From NCBI RefSeq assembly GCF_902813185.1, contig NZ_LR778302.1, positions 1 to 64,000 on the forward strand: a stretch of DNA of 64,000 nucleotides, in the 5' to 3' direction. Under the pieces are notes generated by a model. The model saw only the letters and a program-made list of their open reading frames with translations, made no database searches and had not been told where the DNA came from. Both the position numbers and the translations under genes were made by a program. The stretch's first letter is position 1. The number at the start of each line of letters is the position of its first letter. The stretch comes from Denitratisoma oestradiolicum. GTDB lineage: Bacteria; Pseudomonadota; Gammaproteobacteria; Burkholderiales; Rhodocyclaceae. Below are positions 16,277 through 26,918 of this stretch, one piece after another.

Positions 16277-17689
16277 TTAGCGAAGACTCTTGCCGAAGGC
16301 GAGAGTTACGCAGTGTTTGGGACAGATTGGCGTTCAGGGCGCGCTCCATGTAGTGCACTTCCTGGGCAATGTCATAGGTGCTGATGGTCTGCGTGTATGC
16401 AGTAGCAAGAACTGAGCGGGCATCATTGCGAAGCTTTTCCAGCTCGGGATAGACCTTGTTCAGCTCTTGGGCGACGGCGGGATCGCTGGCCGTGGCAACG
16501 TACTTGGCCAGGGCTGCGTTGAGGTCGGCGACCGCCCGCTGGATGTAAACCTCGGCATACTTCGCCGCAATGAGGTCCTGATAGCGGTTGACCAAGTTGT
16601 CAGCCAGGGCTGTGTTGTTCAACGTGGTGGACACCGCCAGCATCTTGTGAACAGGAAGATCGGTGACATTGAGGAACTTCCAGATGGCGTCGACATCAGG
16701 GTGTGCGGCCCGCGTGGCGATCTTGTCGGTGATGTCCCACATCTTCGTGCGGACCATGTAGCGGAAGCTGCGGGTATTGGATGACGAAGTGCTGTTGTAA
16801 GGGTTCAGGCAACCGTCCTCGCTTGTGGTATCACAACGCCAGATCGGCAGATCAAGAGTCGGGGACGTGTCCTGCTTTCCGACGAGCTGCTGAACGGTAA
16901 TGTCTTTCTTCGGGACAAAGAGCGGCTTGGTACGGTTGCCGTTCGTGGAAAGATTGTGGTCCCGACCATCGACATCAGGATCATGCGGTATTCGTCGTCG
17001 ATGCCATCCAGTTTCTTGAGTGCTTTCCAAACGACGTTCCCACGCGGGAGATCGTCGCTCGCGGCGGGATTCGTTGAAGCGACCTGATTGACGGTCTGAT
17101 TGGCCTTGTCTTCGTTGTTCATCACATTGGTCCAAGCGTCTGTGATGTTCTCGAAGATGTTGGAATCGACGCCGAAATTCTTGGCGGCGTTCTGGCGCCC
17201 ACGAGACCACGATTCAGGGACCGAGGCATTAACCAAACCCTTGGCGGTTTCGCAAGAGTCGATGTTGAGGCGATTAATTTGATTAGCGGTGGCCTGAAGG
17301 GCCTGCATCACGTTGTCGCACGTAGGGCAAAGATTCTGGAGTGCGAGCTTGAAGCCATAGCCCAGCGCGTTGGAACCGATGTTCTTCAACATGGCGACGA
17401 ACTGATCCTTATTGATGAACGAGAAGCCGCCCATAAAAAGGTCGATCCCGCCGCAACCTGCGTTCCAGCTCGGCGGCGTCACCATGGCCAAGTTGTAGGT
17501 GCGAGTGGGCATGCGCATGAACATGCTGCCCCCGGTGTACATGTTCATCGTCTGCCCCTGGAGTGCAGCCGGATTTGAGACATTGCCGTTTGCATTCACG
17601 TCATCGAAGAGTTGCTGCATGGTGACGGCGTTCGCCTGGGTCGCCAGAACGCAGGCCAATACAACAGCAGTGATTTTCTTCAAGCGCAT
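16277..17689 (-). CDS. traH: TraH, pilus assembly protein; one frameshift
   Basis: ATG 17689, signal peptide MRLKKITAVVLACVLATQANA, then MYTGGSMFMRMP, AGCGGIDLFMGGFSFINKDQ and LCPTCDNVMQALQATANQIN, the conserved TraH core with paired Cys. A T missing near 16956 shifts the frame; the rest continues FVPKKDITVQQLVGKQDTSP to the end. In the given sequence the frame then runs straight into traG without a stop; the TAA at 16277 would end TraH if one C near 16280 is extra (470 residues, F TraH 458). Periplasmic, outer-membrane associated, works with TraF, TraW, TrbC and TraU. Confidence 0.88.
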
Positions 17690-17699
17690 AGCTGCCTCC

Positions 17700-18515
17700 T
17701 TAGAATTGATCGCCCGGCTTCGTGCCGGTCAAGACGAAAATGCGGTTCACGATTTCGGAAAGCGCCATCATCCCGAAGCCGATAGGCGCATGGTCGCCGG
17801 TTGTCTTGGAACCAATAAACAGCGCCGGAACGCGCTCTACGCCCCAGGCGGCGGCACTAGCGCGTCCATCGCGGAATTGCGGAAAATCCGGAAGGCCCGC
17901 ACCGTCGACTGAAACGGGCAGCACCTCGATACCGTACTTCTCGGCCAGCATGCGGATGGTCGGCGCCATCGCGTGGCAGTAGGGACAATCCGAGCGGAAG
18001 AAGAAAATCAGCCCGTGTTCCTTGGCCAATTGCTGTAGGTGGCGGTCCTGGTCCTGGTCCCGTCGCTCGTCGAAGAGCTTGATCGCAGCGTTGTTGGCGG
18101 GCCGCTTCAGGGTGTAGTCAAGGTCAGGGTTCTGCCACACCACCCGGCGCCAGTTGTCCGCGAAGACAGATCCTTTGTCCTGTACGACCTGCCATAGCTC
18201 CAGGTAGTCGCGCAGGTTCTTCTCGGTGGGACTCATCACGGCGATGTCTTCGCGGCGCTTCAGCTCCACGCGCATTTGTTCTGCCGTCTTGATGTCCTGG
18301 ATTTCGATTCGACGGGGAGCGGCCGGCTTTGCCGGCTCTTGCGAACGCGCAGGCGCCGGCATCGGCGCCGGGGCCGCCGCCGCTTCCTCCTGGTCGCAAT
18401 ACCAGTTGAACTTGTTGCTGTCGCATGTCCAGATCGACGGGTAATCAAGGGCACTCTGGGCATGTGCCGCAGCGCCGAACATCAACGAAAGGGCGATAAG
18501 CGATTGCCGAACCAT
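17700..18515 (-). CDS. traF: TraF, thioredoxin-fold pilus assembly protein
   Basis: 271 residues, intact. Signal peptide MVRQSLIALSLMFGAAAHAQ, then a short Ala/Pro-rich linker and a helical region. The C-terminal thioredoxin fold has FFFRSDCPYCHAMAPTIRML with an intact CPYC active site and the cis-Pro loop VERVPALFIG. In F, TraF lacks the CxxC; this version, as in many F-like systems outside enterobacteria, is probably redox active and pairs with the DsbC encoded in the same operon. 10 bp upstream of traH. Confidence 0.88.
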   Translation of the reverse strand: MVRQSLIALSLMFGAAAHAQSALDYPSIWTCDSNKFNWYCDQEEAAAAPAPMPAPARSQEPAKPAAPRRIEIQDIKTAEQMRVELKRREDIAVMSPTEKNLRDYLELWQVVQDKGSVFADNWRRVVWQNPDLDYTLKRPANNAAIKLFDERRDQDQDRHLQQLAKEHGLIFFFRSDCPYCHAMAPTIRMLAEKYGIEVLPVSVDGAGLPDFPQFRDGRASAAAWGVERVPALFIGSKTTGDHAPIGFGMMALSEIVNRIFVLTGTKPGDQF

Positions 18516-18518
18516 GGC

Positions 18519-18887
18519 TTACTCCCCTACCCCTTCAGGCAGCGGCGGGCCACCATCGAGGCAATAGTTCATCTGCGTGGTGAGAATGGCGTCGGTGCGC
18601 CCCTTGGGCGTATCCACGTCCTTCTTCGTGTAGATGATTTCAAGGCGCTTGCAGTCGGCGCGACCCAGGTTCTGAATGACCTTGGCCGTCACCAGCAGCG
18701 GCCCGGTGCTGCGGAACTGCCGGGTGAAATGTTCATCGACCTGGCCAGTGAGCACGCCAGCAGCGGAGCCGGACTTGATGGCCAGCACCATCAAGTCATG
18801 GGGTTTGGTGTAGATACGGGCCTGGGCCTGACTTTCGCACGCGAAAGCCATGCCGATGACGGACAAGAGGATGGCAACGGGTTTCAT
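18519..18887 (-). CDS. Conserved secreted protein of the transfer operon, unknown function
   Basis: 122 residues from ATG 18887. The signal peptide MKPVAILLSVIGMAFACESQ contains the dispersed palindrome (encoding FACES). The mature part has two Cys (RADCKRLEI and QMNYCLDGG), as expected for an oxidised periplasmic protein. It lies between traN and traF with 3-4 bp gaps, so it is cotranscribed and probably part of the pilus machinery. No named family. Confidence 0.65.
   Translation of the reverse strand: MKPVAILLSVIGMAFACESQAQARIYTKPHDLMVLAIKSGSAAGVLTGQVDEHFTRQFRSTGPLLVTAKVIQNLGRADCKRLEIIYTKKDVDTPKGRTDAILTTQMNYCLDGGPPLPEGVGE
18833..18846. repeat. Dispersed palindrome, centre variant AC, site 6
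   Basis: TTTCGC-AC-GCGAAA within the signal-peptide codons of the secreted protein at 18519-18887. Confidence 0.8.
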
Positions 18888-18889
18888 GG

Positions 18890-20988
18890 TCAGTCCTGTT
18901 CGTAGTAGTTCTTCACTTGATCGGAGACGCTTTGCCCCGCGCGGTTGATGCTGCCAGCCAGGTCGGCCTCCTTCGGCACGATCTTCTGGATGAACTCAGA
19001 AAGATCCATCGCCGCGAAGTTGAGCGACTGAAGCTGTCCCTCGGTGAATCCGCCGCACTGGTTCATGGGGAGACCGAGTTGGGCGCGGCCCTGGCGATTG
19101 ATGAGCTTGGCCAGCAGGGAGTTGAAGCAGCAGTGGGTTTCCTTCTTCTCCAGGCACGTACCGATGATCTTCAGCTTCTTGGAGCAGCGGGTTCCGATGT
19201 GGACGCACAGGTTTTCGCCGCGCTTCAGACTCATGATTTGCTCGCTCTGGTCGCAGCTCAGCCATTCCGTGATAACCATGATGGCGATCTGCAAAGCGAA
19301 GGTATAAGGATCGAACGCGACGAACTGGAAGCCGTTGGCGAACGTGAATTGAAACTGGAAGCCGTAGAAAGAGAAGGTGGGGTTGAACATCCCATCACCC
19401 AGGCCCGTAGCCCAGCTATTCATGGCGCCAAGCCCTTTGCCCAGGAGCGAGCCATCCACGGAGCTGTATAGGGCGTCGTACATGTACTTCGAGCCCATGG
19501 CGACAGCTTCCTTGGCACCCTCTCCCACCACAGTCATGCCAGCACCAAGCAAGGCATGGTTGGAGAAGGCCGAACCGCCGCCAGACGAGCCGCAGCAGCT
19601 CTTGAGCACCGTGCCCCCGAAGACCTTGATCGAGCACTCTTCCTTGTAACCTTTGAATATCTCGATGTTGCCGCCGTTGACCCCGTAGACGCCGGCTTCG
19701 CGGGACGCCTCCATCATGGCGGCCGCCTTGCCGAAATCCTGGTCGGGCTGGCGATCCGTGGAGAAGCAACCGGCTCCATCGTCCTGGCAGAAAGAAGACG
19801 GCTCGCAAACCTCGTGCGTCGTTGTGCTCGGCGGGGTTTTTTCGCAGCGGTAAGACTCTTCGGTGATCGCGCACTTGCCATCAATGGCGTACTGAATGCA
19901 GGCGGTGCCCTGGGAGACGCAATTGCCCCACGCGCGTGGCCCGCAGTCGTAGTCGCTGTCATTGGTCAGGCAGCCGAACTCCTTGCGCCACTGCCAGCAG
20001 CCGCGATAGACCGGCACGCCGTCGAAATAGCGGGTTTCGGGCGCCTGAGTGCACCACTTCGGCTTGGTCTCTTCGCAGTCCGGCCACGGCTTGCGATTGA
20101 GGTCGGAACGCGCTTCTTTTTCGGCGCACTGGTTGTCCCAGTTCTCGACCACTGTGGGCACCTTGTCGGCATAAGTGTTGTATTCGTTCCAGCCCTGGGA
20201 CCATGTAGCGGGCGTCTTCGTCGTGGTCTCTACGCCGTTCTCGTCCGTGGTCGTGGTGCTGCACTGGTGGAGCGCGTCCGGGCCGGTGGAACCCTCCGGG
20301 CAGGTCCACACGTCGACCGGCTGCTTGACGTGGCAGGTCGCATCCGGCGGGATCATGCCGGCACCCTGGGAGGCACCTTCTCGGTGCCCGGAATGATGGT
20401 CGGTCCCTCGATGGTGAACGCCGGGCAGTAGTAGTTCCAGTTGATCTGAATATCCAGGGTGTTGTCACACTCGGAGAAATCCGTCTTGCGCGCGGTCGTG
20501 CAGGTTTCGGTGACATATTCGCCGGGGTTGTTCTGCGTCACCGTGCGGCAAACTTGGCCCGTTCCGCTGGCCGGCGCAGTGCCGGGGTTCTTGATGACCG
20601 GATCGCTACCGGTGATGATCGGGTCGGTCTTCGAGAGCGGAACGATGGGCCGCTCGGACGGGTTCTTGGCCAGGAAGTTGACGGCATCGCATTCCTGCTG
20701 GTCGTAGGCATTGCCGGCGACATAGGTTTGGCATGCGGTCAGCTTGTTGGTCCCGGCCGTGCCCAGCAAACCCTTGCCGCCGCTGTAGTAGCCGGATTCC
20801 GGGGCGCTGGTGTTGTACTTGGGGACATTGGCCGCGCCCGAGGCGCTGCTGACTGTACCGCCGGCCCCACCCTTTCCGGCGTTGCCGAATGTCTTGCCTT
20901 GATTGAACGCCTCGGCCGGCGTCATGTCGGCATGGGCGGCCCCGGCCAAGGCGGACAGGGCAAACAAGAGGATAGGTAGAGCCTTCAT
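18890..20988 (-). CDS. traN: TraN, outer-membrane mating-pair adhesin; one frameshift
   Basis: ATG 20988, signal peptide MKALPILLFALSALAGAAHA, then DMTPAEAFNQGKTFGN. A missing G near 20352 shifts the frame between EKVPPRVPG and MIPPDATC; the remainder is very Cys-rich (for example SCDQSEQIMSLKRGENLCVH, GTCLEKKETHCCFNSLLAKL) and ends in the conserved LINRQGRAQLGLPMNQCGGF block typical of TraN C-termini. Reconstructed length 699 residues (F 602). TraN recognises recipient surface proteins such as OmpA. The many disulfides fit the DsbC in the operon. Confidence 0.9.
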
Positions 20989-21000
20989 ATCATCGACCCC

Positions 21001-21750
21001 TCAATTGACGGAGATAGCGGCTGGCCAAGGGCTCGAACTCGGCGCGCGGCGCGTCAGTTCGTCCAGGGCGTAATCGAGCGTCACGTCGCCGGAGACGGCG
21101 GCGTAGGTGTTCGGCTGGGCGCAGCCATCCGCATCAAGCTGGTCGATGGCGTCGGGCTTGGTCAGCACCACGGTGGGCACGGCCGAAACCTTGTACTTGT
21201 CGAAGGCGTTGGGATTGACCAGGACATTGCCGCCCTGCTCGCCCAGGTCATGGATCGCCTTGGCGGTGTCCTTGTACGAGTTGTTCTTGAACCCGCGCAG
21301 GACAACGGCGCCGCCGACCCGGTGAGCGCTGGCCACCAGGCGCTTCAACGACTCGGCGGGCATCGAGAAGGACGCGAAGATCATGAGGTCGTCCGACTTG
21401 CGCGCGATGGCCTTGGACTCGTAGCGCTTGGCCAGGGCCTCGATGTCCACCTGTCCCGGCGCCGGGGTCGGGATATTCGGAAAGACGTTCGGCGCGCCGC
21501 TAAGGGACGGGTCGGCAAATATGGTCTTGCGCTCGGCCTCGATGCGCGCCTGTTCGCGCGTCAGACGCTCGGCGCTGGGCATGCCGTTCTTCTTGGGCTT
21601 GAGTGCGGGGTTGTCGGGCGCGAACATTTCCTTGCGCTCGGCTTCAATGCGCGCCCGCTCTTGCGCGAGGGAACCGGAATCGGGCTTCTGCGCGCCGCTG
21701 GGCGTAGCGAAGGCGGCCAGCAGGAGGGCAAACAGGAGTGAGGATTTCAT
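21001..21750 (-). CDS. trbC: TrbC, periplasmic pilus assembly protein
   Basis: 249 residues from ATG 21750, overlapping the traU stop. Signal peptide MKSSLLFALLLAAFATPSGA, a duplicated N-terminal motif (QERARIEAERKEMF and QARIEAERKTIF) and the TrbC domain with MIFASFSMPAESLKRLVASA, VVLRGFKNNSYKDTAKAI and VSAVPTVVLTKPDA. The domain is thioredoxin-like without a CxxC. F-type TrbC interacts with TraW. Intact. Confidence 0.9.
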   Translation of the reverse strand: MKSSLLFALLLAAFATPSGAQKPDSGSLAQERARIEAERKEMFAPDNPALKPKKNGMPSAERLTREQARIEAERKTIFADPSLSGAPNVFPNIPTPAPGQVDIEALAKRYESKAIARKSDDLMIFASFSMPAESLKRLVASAHRVGGAVVLRGFKNNSYKDTAKAIHDLGEQGGNVLVNPNAFDKYKVSAVPTVVLTKPDAIDQLDADGCAQPNTYAAVSGDVTLDYALDELTRRAPSSSPWPAAISVN

Positions 21751-22752
21751 CAGAACACCCCCACGCCGAGGCAGCAGTTCTTTTTGCGGAAGATCATGTA
21801 GCTGAAGTCTTCCCCGGCATACGGATAGCTCTTGCCGGCGCCCCAAATCGCAGTGCTGCGGCCGTAGGGTTGGCAGCAGCGGCCGTTGATCTTGTCGGTC
21901 TGCGGCACGGGGTAAAGCATGTTGTACTTGTATTGGGTCTTGTCCATCACGGGCTGCGGATAGACACCGCAAAGGCCGTCGCCGCCGGACGTGCCCCACA
22001 TCAGGAATTCGCGGTGCAGCTTCGCAGTCATGCGCTGCACCAGGAGCGAGCTGGCTTGAACGTGGGAGACATGGGCCTGCACATGGCCATTGAAGGGGTA
22101 CATGCCGCCGTTGCAGCCGGCGCACCAATAGAGCAGGTTCGAGCCGAAGCCGGCGGTGGCCAGCACGCAATCGCCCGCGCACGCGGCCTGGGCAATGGGG
22201 TTGCCGAACAGGAAGGTCTCGGGTTGAGCAACATGGTCAGCTCGTCGTCGTTCCACAAAGGATCAACCTCGGTGATGTAGGCGACATCGAGCGAGCCGGT
22301 TTCCATGCAGGGGTGGTCAAGGACGACTTCGAGCCAGTAGAGGATCGGATCGACGTACCAATGCACCTGATAGCTCGACTGCATGGTTAAGTCCTGCTGC
22401 CGACGAACCTCGCCTTCCGGCGCCCGGATGCCGGGGTCGAGCTGGATGCCGCCCAGCGAGACGAAGCAATACGGCGTGCGGGTCACGTCGACACGACGCA
22501 CGGGCCCCAAAAGCCGGTCTTGATGCCGATGATCGGCGGGTTTGAGCACGCGCAAAGCATGCCGCTGGGGTTGTAAGAGTCCTCCTGCCCCATGGACATC
22601 ATTTCGGTGCCGCCCATCGTGATGGGGAACATGCAGGACCAGCAGATATCGGTGATGGGGTTGGCGAACTTGCCTTGGCAGACACCCGCGAGACTTTCGC
22701 GCGCGAAAGTGGCGGTGAGCAGCAGCAGTGCGACGTAGAGCCAGCGTTTCAT
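21750..22752 (-). CDS. traU: TraU, pilus assembly and DNA transfer protein; two frameshifts
   Basis: ATG 22752 overlaps the traW stop. The signal peptide MKRWLYVALLLLTATFARES-LAG carries the palindrome as TFARES. Core: ITDICWSCMFPITMGGTEMM, then after restoring a C near 22502 TRTPYCFVSLGGIQLDPGIR, and after a G near 22222 FLFGNPIAQAACAGDCVLAT, LLYWCAGCNGGMYPFNGHVQ and GRCCQPYGRSTAIWGAGKSY. About 334 residues (F TraU 330) with the conserved Cys set. Periplasmic; needed for DNA transfer. Confidence 0.9.
22695..22708. repeat. Dispersed palindrome TTTCGCGCGCGAAA, site 7
   Basis: Exact core, 18 bp ACTTTCGCGCGCGAAAGT at 22693-22710, within the signal-peptide codons of traU. Confidence 0.9.
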
Positions 22753-23384
22753 TTCAACTCCTTCGCGGGGATTTCTTCGAGTAGCAGAGCCTTGCCCTCT
22801 TGGCGGATCAGGGACGGGACGGCCCGGATGCCGAAGCGCTTGCTCAAGGTGCCGTGCTGGTCATAGAACACCTGGGTTTTCCAGGTGCGGGTCATGTCCA
22901 GCCAGGAGCCGGCGACGAGGATGGGCTTGATGCGCTTCTGTTGCTTCTGCACCAGCAGGCGCACGGCCTCGCGCTGGGCGGGATCGCGGCCGTCGAAGAA
23001 CACGAGGGTCTTGGACAGGCCCGTGATTTCGAGGGGATTGATGCGCGCGCCCGCTGGCACCACAACCTGCCCCTCGTCGGTGGTGACGGCCTTGGGGTAG
23101 TAGACGGTCGGATCAATGAGACGCTGCGCGCGCTCGGTGACGGTGGCGATCCCGTCGACGGGCGGCATGTTCTTCACGCTGTTCATGGACCGGCGCACGG
23201 CTTCTTGCTGGAGCTTCTTCAGCTCGCCGGTTCGCTCCTTTTCCTGGAGCTTCTTCATAATCATCGTGAGCGCACTTTCTTCGGCAATCGGGTAGGTCTG
23301 CCCGAGGGTGCCGAAGTGCGCAGCTTGGGCCGCCGGAAGGATCAGGGCGACAGCGGCCGCGATGACCAGCTTAGAAGATCGCAT
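22749..23384 (-). CDS. traW: TraW, periplasmic pilus assembly protein
   Basis: 211 residues, intact. Signal peptide MRSSKLVIAAAVALILPAAQA, then HFGTLGQTYPIAEESALTMI (TraW N-terminal motif), a helical charged region and LVFFDGRDPAQREAVRLLV, GSWLDMTRTWKTQVFYDQHG, LSKRFGIRAVPSLIRQEGKA. Works with TrbC in F-pilus assembly. Its start lies within the end of the S26 peptidase gene. Confidence 0.92.
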   Translation of the reverse strand: MRSSKLVIAAAVALILPAAQAAHFGTLGQTYPIAEESALTMIMKKLQEKERTGELKKLQQEAVRRSMNSVKNMPPVDGIATVTERAQRLIDPTVYYPKAVTTDEGQVVVPAGARINPLEITGLSKTLVFFDGRDPAQREAVRLLVQKQQKRIKPILVAGSWLDMTRTWKTQVFYDQHGTLSKRFGIRAVPSLIRQEGKALLLEEIPAKELK

Positions 23385-23847
23385 AGGCCCTCCCGATCAC
23401 GGCCGCCGCCTTGATGTTGCCGGACAGGGAGTAGCGGGAATCAAGGCTATCGACGCTGGGCGTCGCCACGAAGTATTCCCCCGCCGGGATTGCACCAGCT
23501 CCGGCGGGCACTAGCGGCACCCCGGCACGCGACTTCGGCTTGGCCAGCCCGATGTAGTGGTCATTAACCCAAAACGCCGCGCCTTCGCGCTTCACGGTGT
23601 CGCCTGGGATGCCCTCAACGCGCTTAATGAACGTGGTGCCGGCGGGGTACGTGGCGCCGCCATGCCAGCGGTAAGCGATCAGGTCGCCCTTCTTGAAGGC
23701 GCCGCCCTTGTGCACCACGTAGAGGGTGCCGGGCAGACTGGAAGTCATGTTGATCGTGAAGTCGAGATAGGGGGTCGAGGCCCACGCGAGCGCAGCCGCT
23801 GCGAAGAAGCCACCACACACCCCCCAATAAAGGCGCTTGGCGTTCAT
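23371..23847 (-). CDS. traF: S26-family pilin/conjugation signal peptidase
   Basis: 158 residues from ATG 23847 (ATG 23850 also possible), overlapping the trbI stop. One N-terminal transmembrane helix, then NMTSSLPGTLYVVHKG with the nucleophile Ser in the S-L-P-G context and the Lys region GTTFIKRVEGIPGD (K-R-V, catalytic dyad). The fold matches TraF/TrhF-type S26 peptidases (RP4 TraF, TrhF), which process or cyclise pilins; distinct from the thioredoxin-type TraF at 17700. Presence suggests the TraA pilin is processed by a plasmid peptidase. Confidence 0.85.
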   Translation of the reverse strand: MNAKRLYWGVCGGFFAAAALAWASTPYLDFTINMTSSLPGTLYVVHKGGAFKKGDLIAYRWHGGATYPAGTTFIKRVEGIPGDTVKREGAAFWVNDHYIGLAKPKSRAGVPLVPAGAGAIPAGEYFVATPSVDSLDSRYSLSGNIKAAAVIGRAYAIF

Positions 23848-24257
23848 CATTTCATCCTTTGGCGCACCAGATCGGTGTAGTCGGCAGCGGTGCCGCCCAG
23901 CAGCGCCGCCTTGTTGACGAGGACGCAGCCGCATTCCTGCCCTACTGCGTCGATGGTGGTGGAGAGCTTGACGGCGAACTCGGCCGTCATCTTTTCGAGG
24001 CCGGCGCGTTGATCGTCGGTCAAAGAGCCGGCGCCAAGAATCTTCATGGCGCGCTCTTGGTCTTCTTCGACCAGCTTTTGCAGATCGACCGTGGCTAGGC
24101 GCGGCGGGATGCGCTGGGCCGCCATGTAGGCGATGGGCGCGAGGGCGGCGAGGGTAAAGAGGGTCGAGGCGAGTGCCGTGGTCAGGATGTCGCGCACGCG
24201 CGAAGGTGCGGCCGGCACCGGTTGAAGGGCCGCAACGGTGGGGGTTTCGTTAGACAA
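23847..24257 (-). CDS. trbI: TrbI, F-type pilus assembly inner-membrane protein
   Basis: 136 residues from ATG 24257, overlapping the traC stop. One transmembrane helix (STLFTLAALAPIAYMAA), then LVEEDQERAMKILGAGSLTD and the conserved C-terminal VGQECGCVLVNKAALLGG. Inner-membrane protein affecting pilus length/retraction in F. Confidence 0.85.
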   Translation of the reverse strand: MSNETPTVAALQPVPAAPSRVRDILTTALASTLFTLAALAPIAYMAAQRIPPRLATVDLQKLVEEDQERAMKILGAGSLTDDQRAGLEKMTAEFAVKLSTTIDAVGQECGCVLVNKAALLGGTAADYTDLVRQRMK

Positions 24258-26846
24258 GTTGTCCTCTCCTTTGCAGCATGATCGTCAGGGCCTCCATGGT
24301 CGAATAGCCCTGGTTGAGCAATGACTCGCATTCGTTGAAGTCGGTGGCGTTGGTGCTCGCCATCAGCAGGGAAAACGGGTCGGGAATGTGGCGCACCACG
24401 GAATCGCCGTTGGGCGAGGCGATCAGCATTTCGGAGAAGCGGCCGCGTTCGGTACGCAGTGACAACAGCATCCGTTTGACGGCCGGACTGAAGTTCACCA
24501 TGCCGTCCTCGATCAGCTTCTCCAGGTTCTTCTTGTCCTGGCGCAGAAAGAGTTTCCAGTCGGCGTTGGAGTAGGCGGCCTGGCTGGCGTCGTTCTTGAA
24601 GGCGTCTTCGATGCCCTGGGTGCCGACGCAGAAAATCCCGTTGTACTTACGGGCGCGCCGGTAGCCCTCTTCGATGAACTCGGCCGTTTCCTTGTCGGCG
24701 CCCAGGAGCTGCCACGCCTCATCGACGAGACAAATCTTCTTGCGATCGCGCGACAGGTACATGTCGTGGGCAATCCGGCTGGTGAGCACGAAGAGCACCA
24801 CGCGGCGCAGCTCAGGGCATTCTTCAGCTCTTCCAGCTCCAGGCCGATCATGTCGCCGTCGAGCGAGATATTGGCCGGCCCGTTGAAATACTCGCCGTAG
24901 ATGCCTTCGGTCGTGAAAGGTTGGAGCTGCTTGGCCAGCTCGTAGGCCACCCGCTCCACCCCGCCGGACTCGTTCTTGATCTTGTCGAGCAGGAAGTCGC
25001 GGATTTTGGTCGGGGTCGTTTCGGGGCCGTAGTCCTTCCAGACGGCCGTAATCGCCTCGGCGATCAGTGAGTATTGAAACTCGGTCAGCGGCGCATTCGG
25101 GCTTGCCATGCGGCCGATCATGGGCTTGAGCAGGCGCATTTCCGCCTTGAAGTCGAGTTCGTTGTCCGTCCCGACCCAAGAGAAGGGATTGATGCAGAGC
25201 GGGTTCTTGGCGAAGGGCGTGAACTCGATGAAGGTGCCCTTCTGGAGTCGAATCAGGTTCTGGTAACTGCGGCCCACGTCGATAACCCACACCCGCGCGC
25301 CGATGCCACGGTAGGCACTGACGATCTCGTTCATGGCCACCGACTTGCCGGAGCCGGACACGCCGGCCACGAAGACGTTGTAGTTGCCCTGCTGGTTCGA
25401 GTAGAAATCCAGGAAGGTCGGCGAACCGCGACGGCCGAAGAAGAGCATCACGGGGTCGCCGGCCCCCTTCCACTCGCCGATGATCGGCGCCATGTCGACG
25501 GCATTGACGGTCGTCTTGGTGGTGATGAGGCGCAGTTTCTTGAGGTCTTCGCGGGCCGTCTCGGTCAACGTCATGGGCAGGCTGGAGTACAGCGTGGCCA
25601 GTTGCAACAATTTGAGCGGAGTGATGGTGAAGCGCTCATTGCGCCAGACGTTGAGTGCGATCTGACTGGAGCGATTCATCTGCGACCTTGGCGCGATCAA
25701 CAGCAGGGTGTGGTACATCTCGCACATGCTCCCGCCGTTGTTGAGCTGGTGCATCACGATGTCCCAATCCTGCGCCTGGGTGGCCAGCTCCGGCTGGTAC
25801 TCGGCCATCTTGGACTTGGCATTCATCTTGGCCCGCGCGCTCTTGAGCTGGGCCTTGCTGTCCACGATGTTGGGGTCCAGGGTGAAAACGCCGCCCGTGA
25901 CGACAAACGGGCATGGGTACTGCAAGCCGTCATCGAAGAAGCTGCCGATGATGTTGGCCATTTCCCACAGCTCTTTCTTCTGTGGGTATTGCAGGACGCC
26001 GAATCCGCGCATGGAAATGCGCGTGTCTTCCTCGTCCTCGGAGGCCGGCGGCATCCCGAAAAGGATCTCGTCGGCCTTGACGCGGACATGCTGGCCGAAG
26101 TCGGTGAGCTGATGCTTGAGTGGCTTGCCCTCGTCGTAGCCCAGCGCCGGGAACGGCTGGCCATTGAACATGACTTCGGGGTTGAGGATGGGCCAGAGGA
26201 AGTCGATGAGCCCATCGGCGTTCATGGTGTAGGCCGGCAAGTTGGCCGTGCGCAGCGAGGCGCGGATGGTCTCGCGCAGCTCGGTCATTTCTTCAACGAG
26301 CTTGCTATCCGTGTGCGATCCGGCCTTGGTGACGGAAATCATCAGCCGGATGTTCTTAATCATGAAGTTGTCGTTGGGGAACAGCGGCCGCCCCGACGTG
26401 CGCCGGATGTAGTTGATGCGGCGCTCGGCCAGCTCCAGGAAGAACGAGCTGGTCTCGCCGCGATCCACGGCGATGTGGCGCTGATCCTTGTAGGCTTGAT
26501 ACTGCTGATCGAGAATGGGGCTGCCGAACAAGCACCACTGCACGCCGAAGTGCGGCGGGATGGGAGTAAAGAGCGTGGCCAGGCGATTGGCCATTTCGTC
26601 ATCGGCGCCGGTTTGGGCCAACACCTCGAAGGCGAAGGCCACCGAGTTGTCGTTGTAGAACAGCTCGCGTTCCGGGTCGAACTGGTCATAGCGCAGGATG
26701 TTGTGCAGGCCGTAGACCTTGGTGAGTTCATTGGCCGCATCGAGCGGCGCCGGGTTCTTGCCAACATCGGGCGTATTGCCCAGCACGGTTTGATCCCAAA
26801 AGCGGGACGCCGCACCTTTCAGTTGTTCCATCATGGTTTTTTGCAT
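24250..26846 (-). CDS. traC: TraC, pilus assembly ATPase (VirB4 family); one frameshift
   Basis: ATG 26846 with GAAGGAAAG upstream. The N-terminal TraC domain includes NILRYDQFDPERELFYNDNS. Walker A is VAGVSGSGKSVAMNEIVSAY, followed by VWVIDVGRSYQNLIRLQKG. A C missing near 24817 splits it; the second frame has the Walker B RKKICLVDEAWQLLGADKET and GYRRARKYNGIFCVGTQGIE. Reconstructed length 865 residues (F 875). Cytoplasmic, peripheral membrane ATPase energising pilus assembly. Confidence 0.93.
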
Positions 26847-26918
26847 CGGGCTTTCCTTCGAGGGTTACTGAACGGCACCGGCCTGGGCGACATCGGCGGG
26901 CGTCGCAACCACGGGCGC

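Noticed and set aside
21001..22182. Longer TrbC start extending into traU
   Set aside because: The extension is the traU sequence in another frame; ATG 21750 gives a proper signal peptide.
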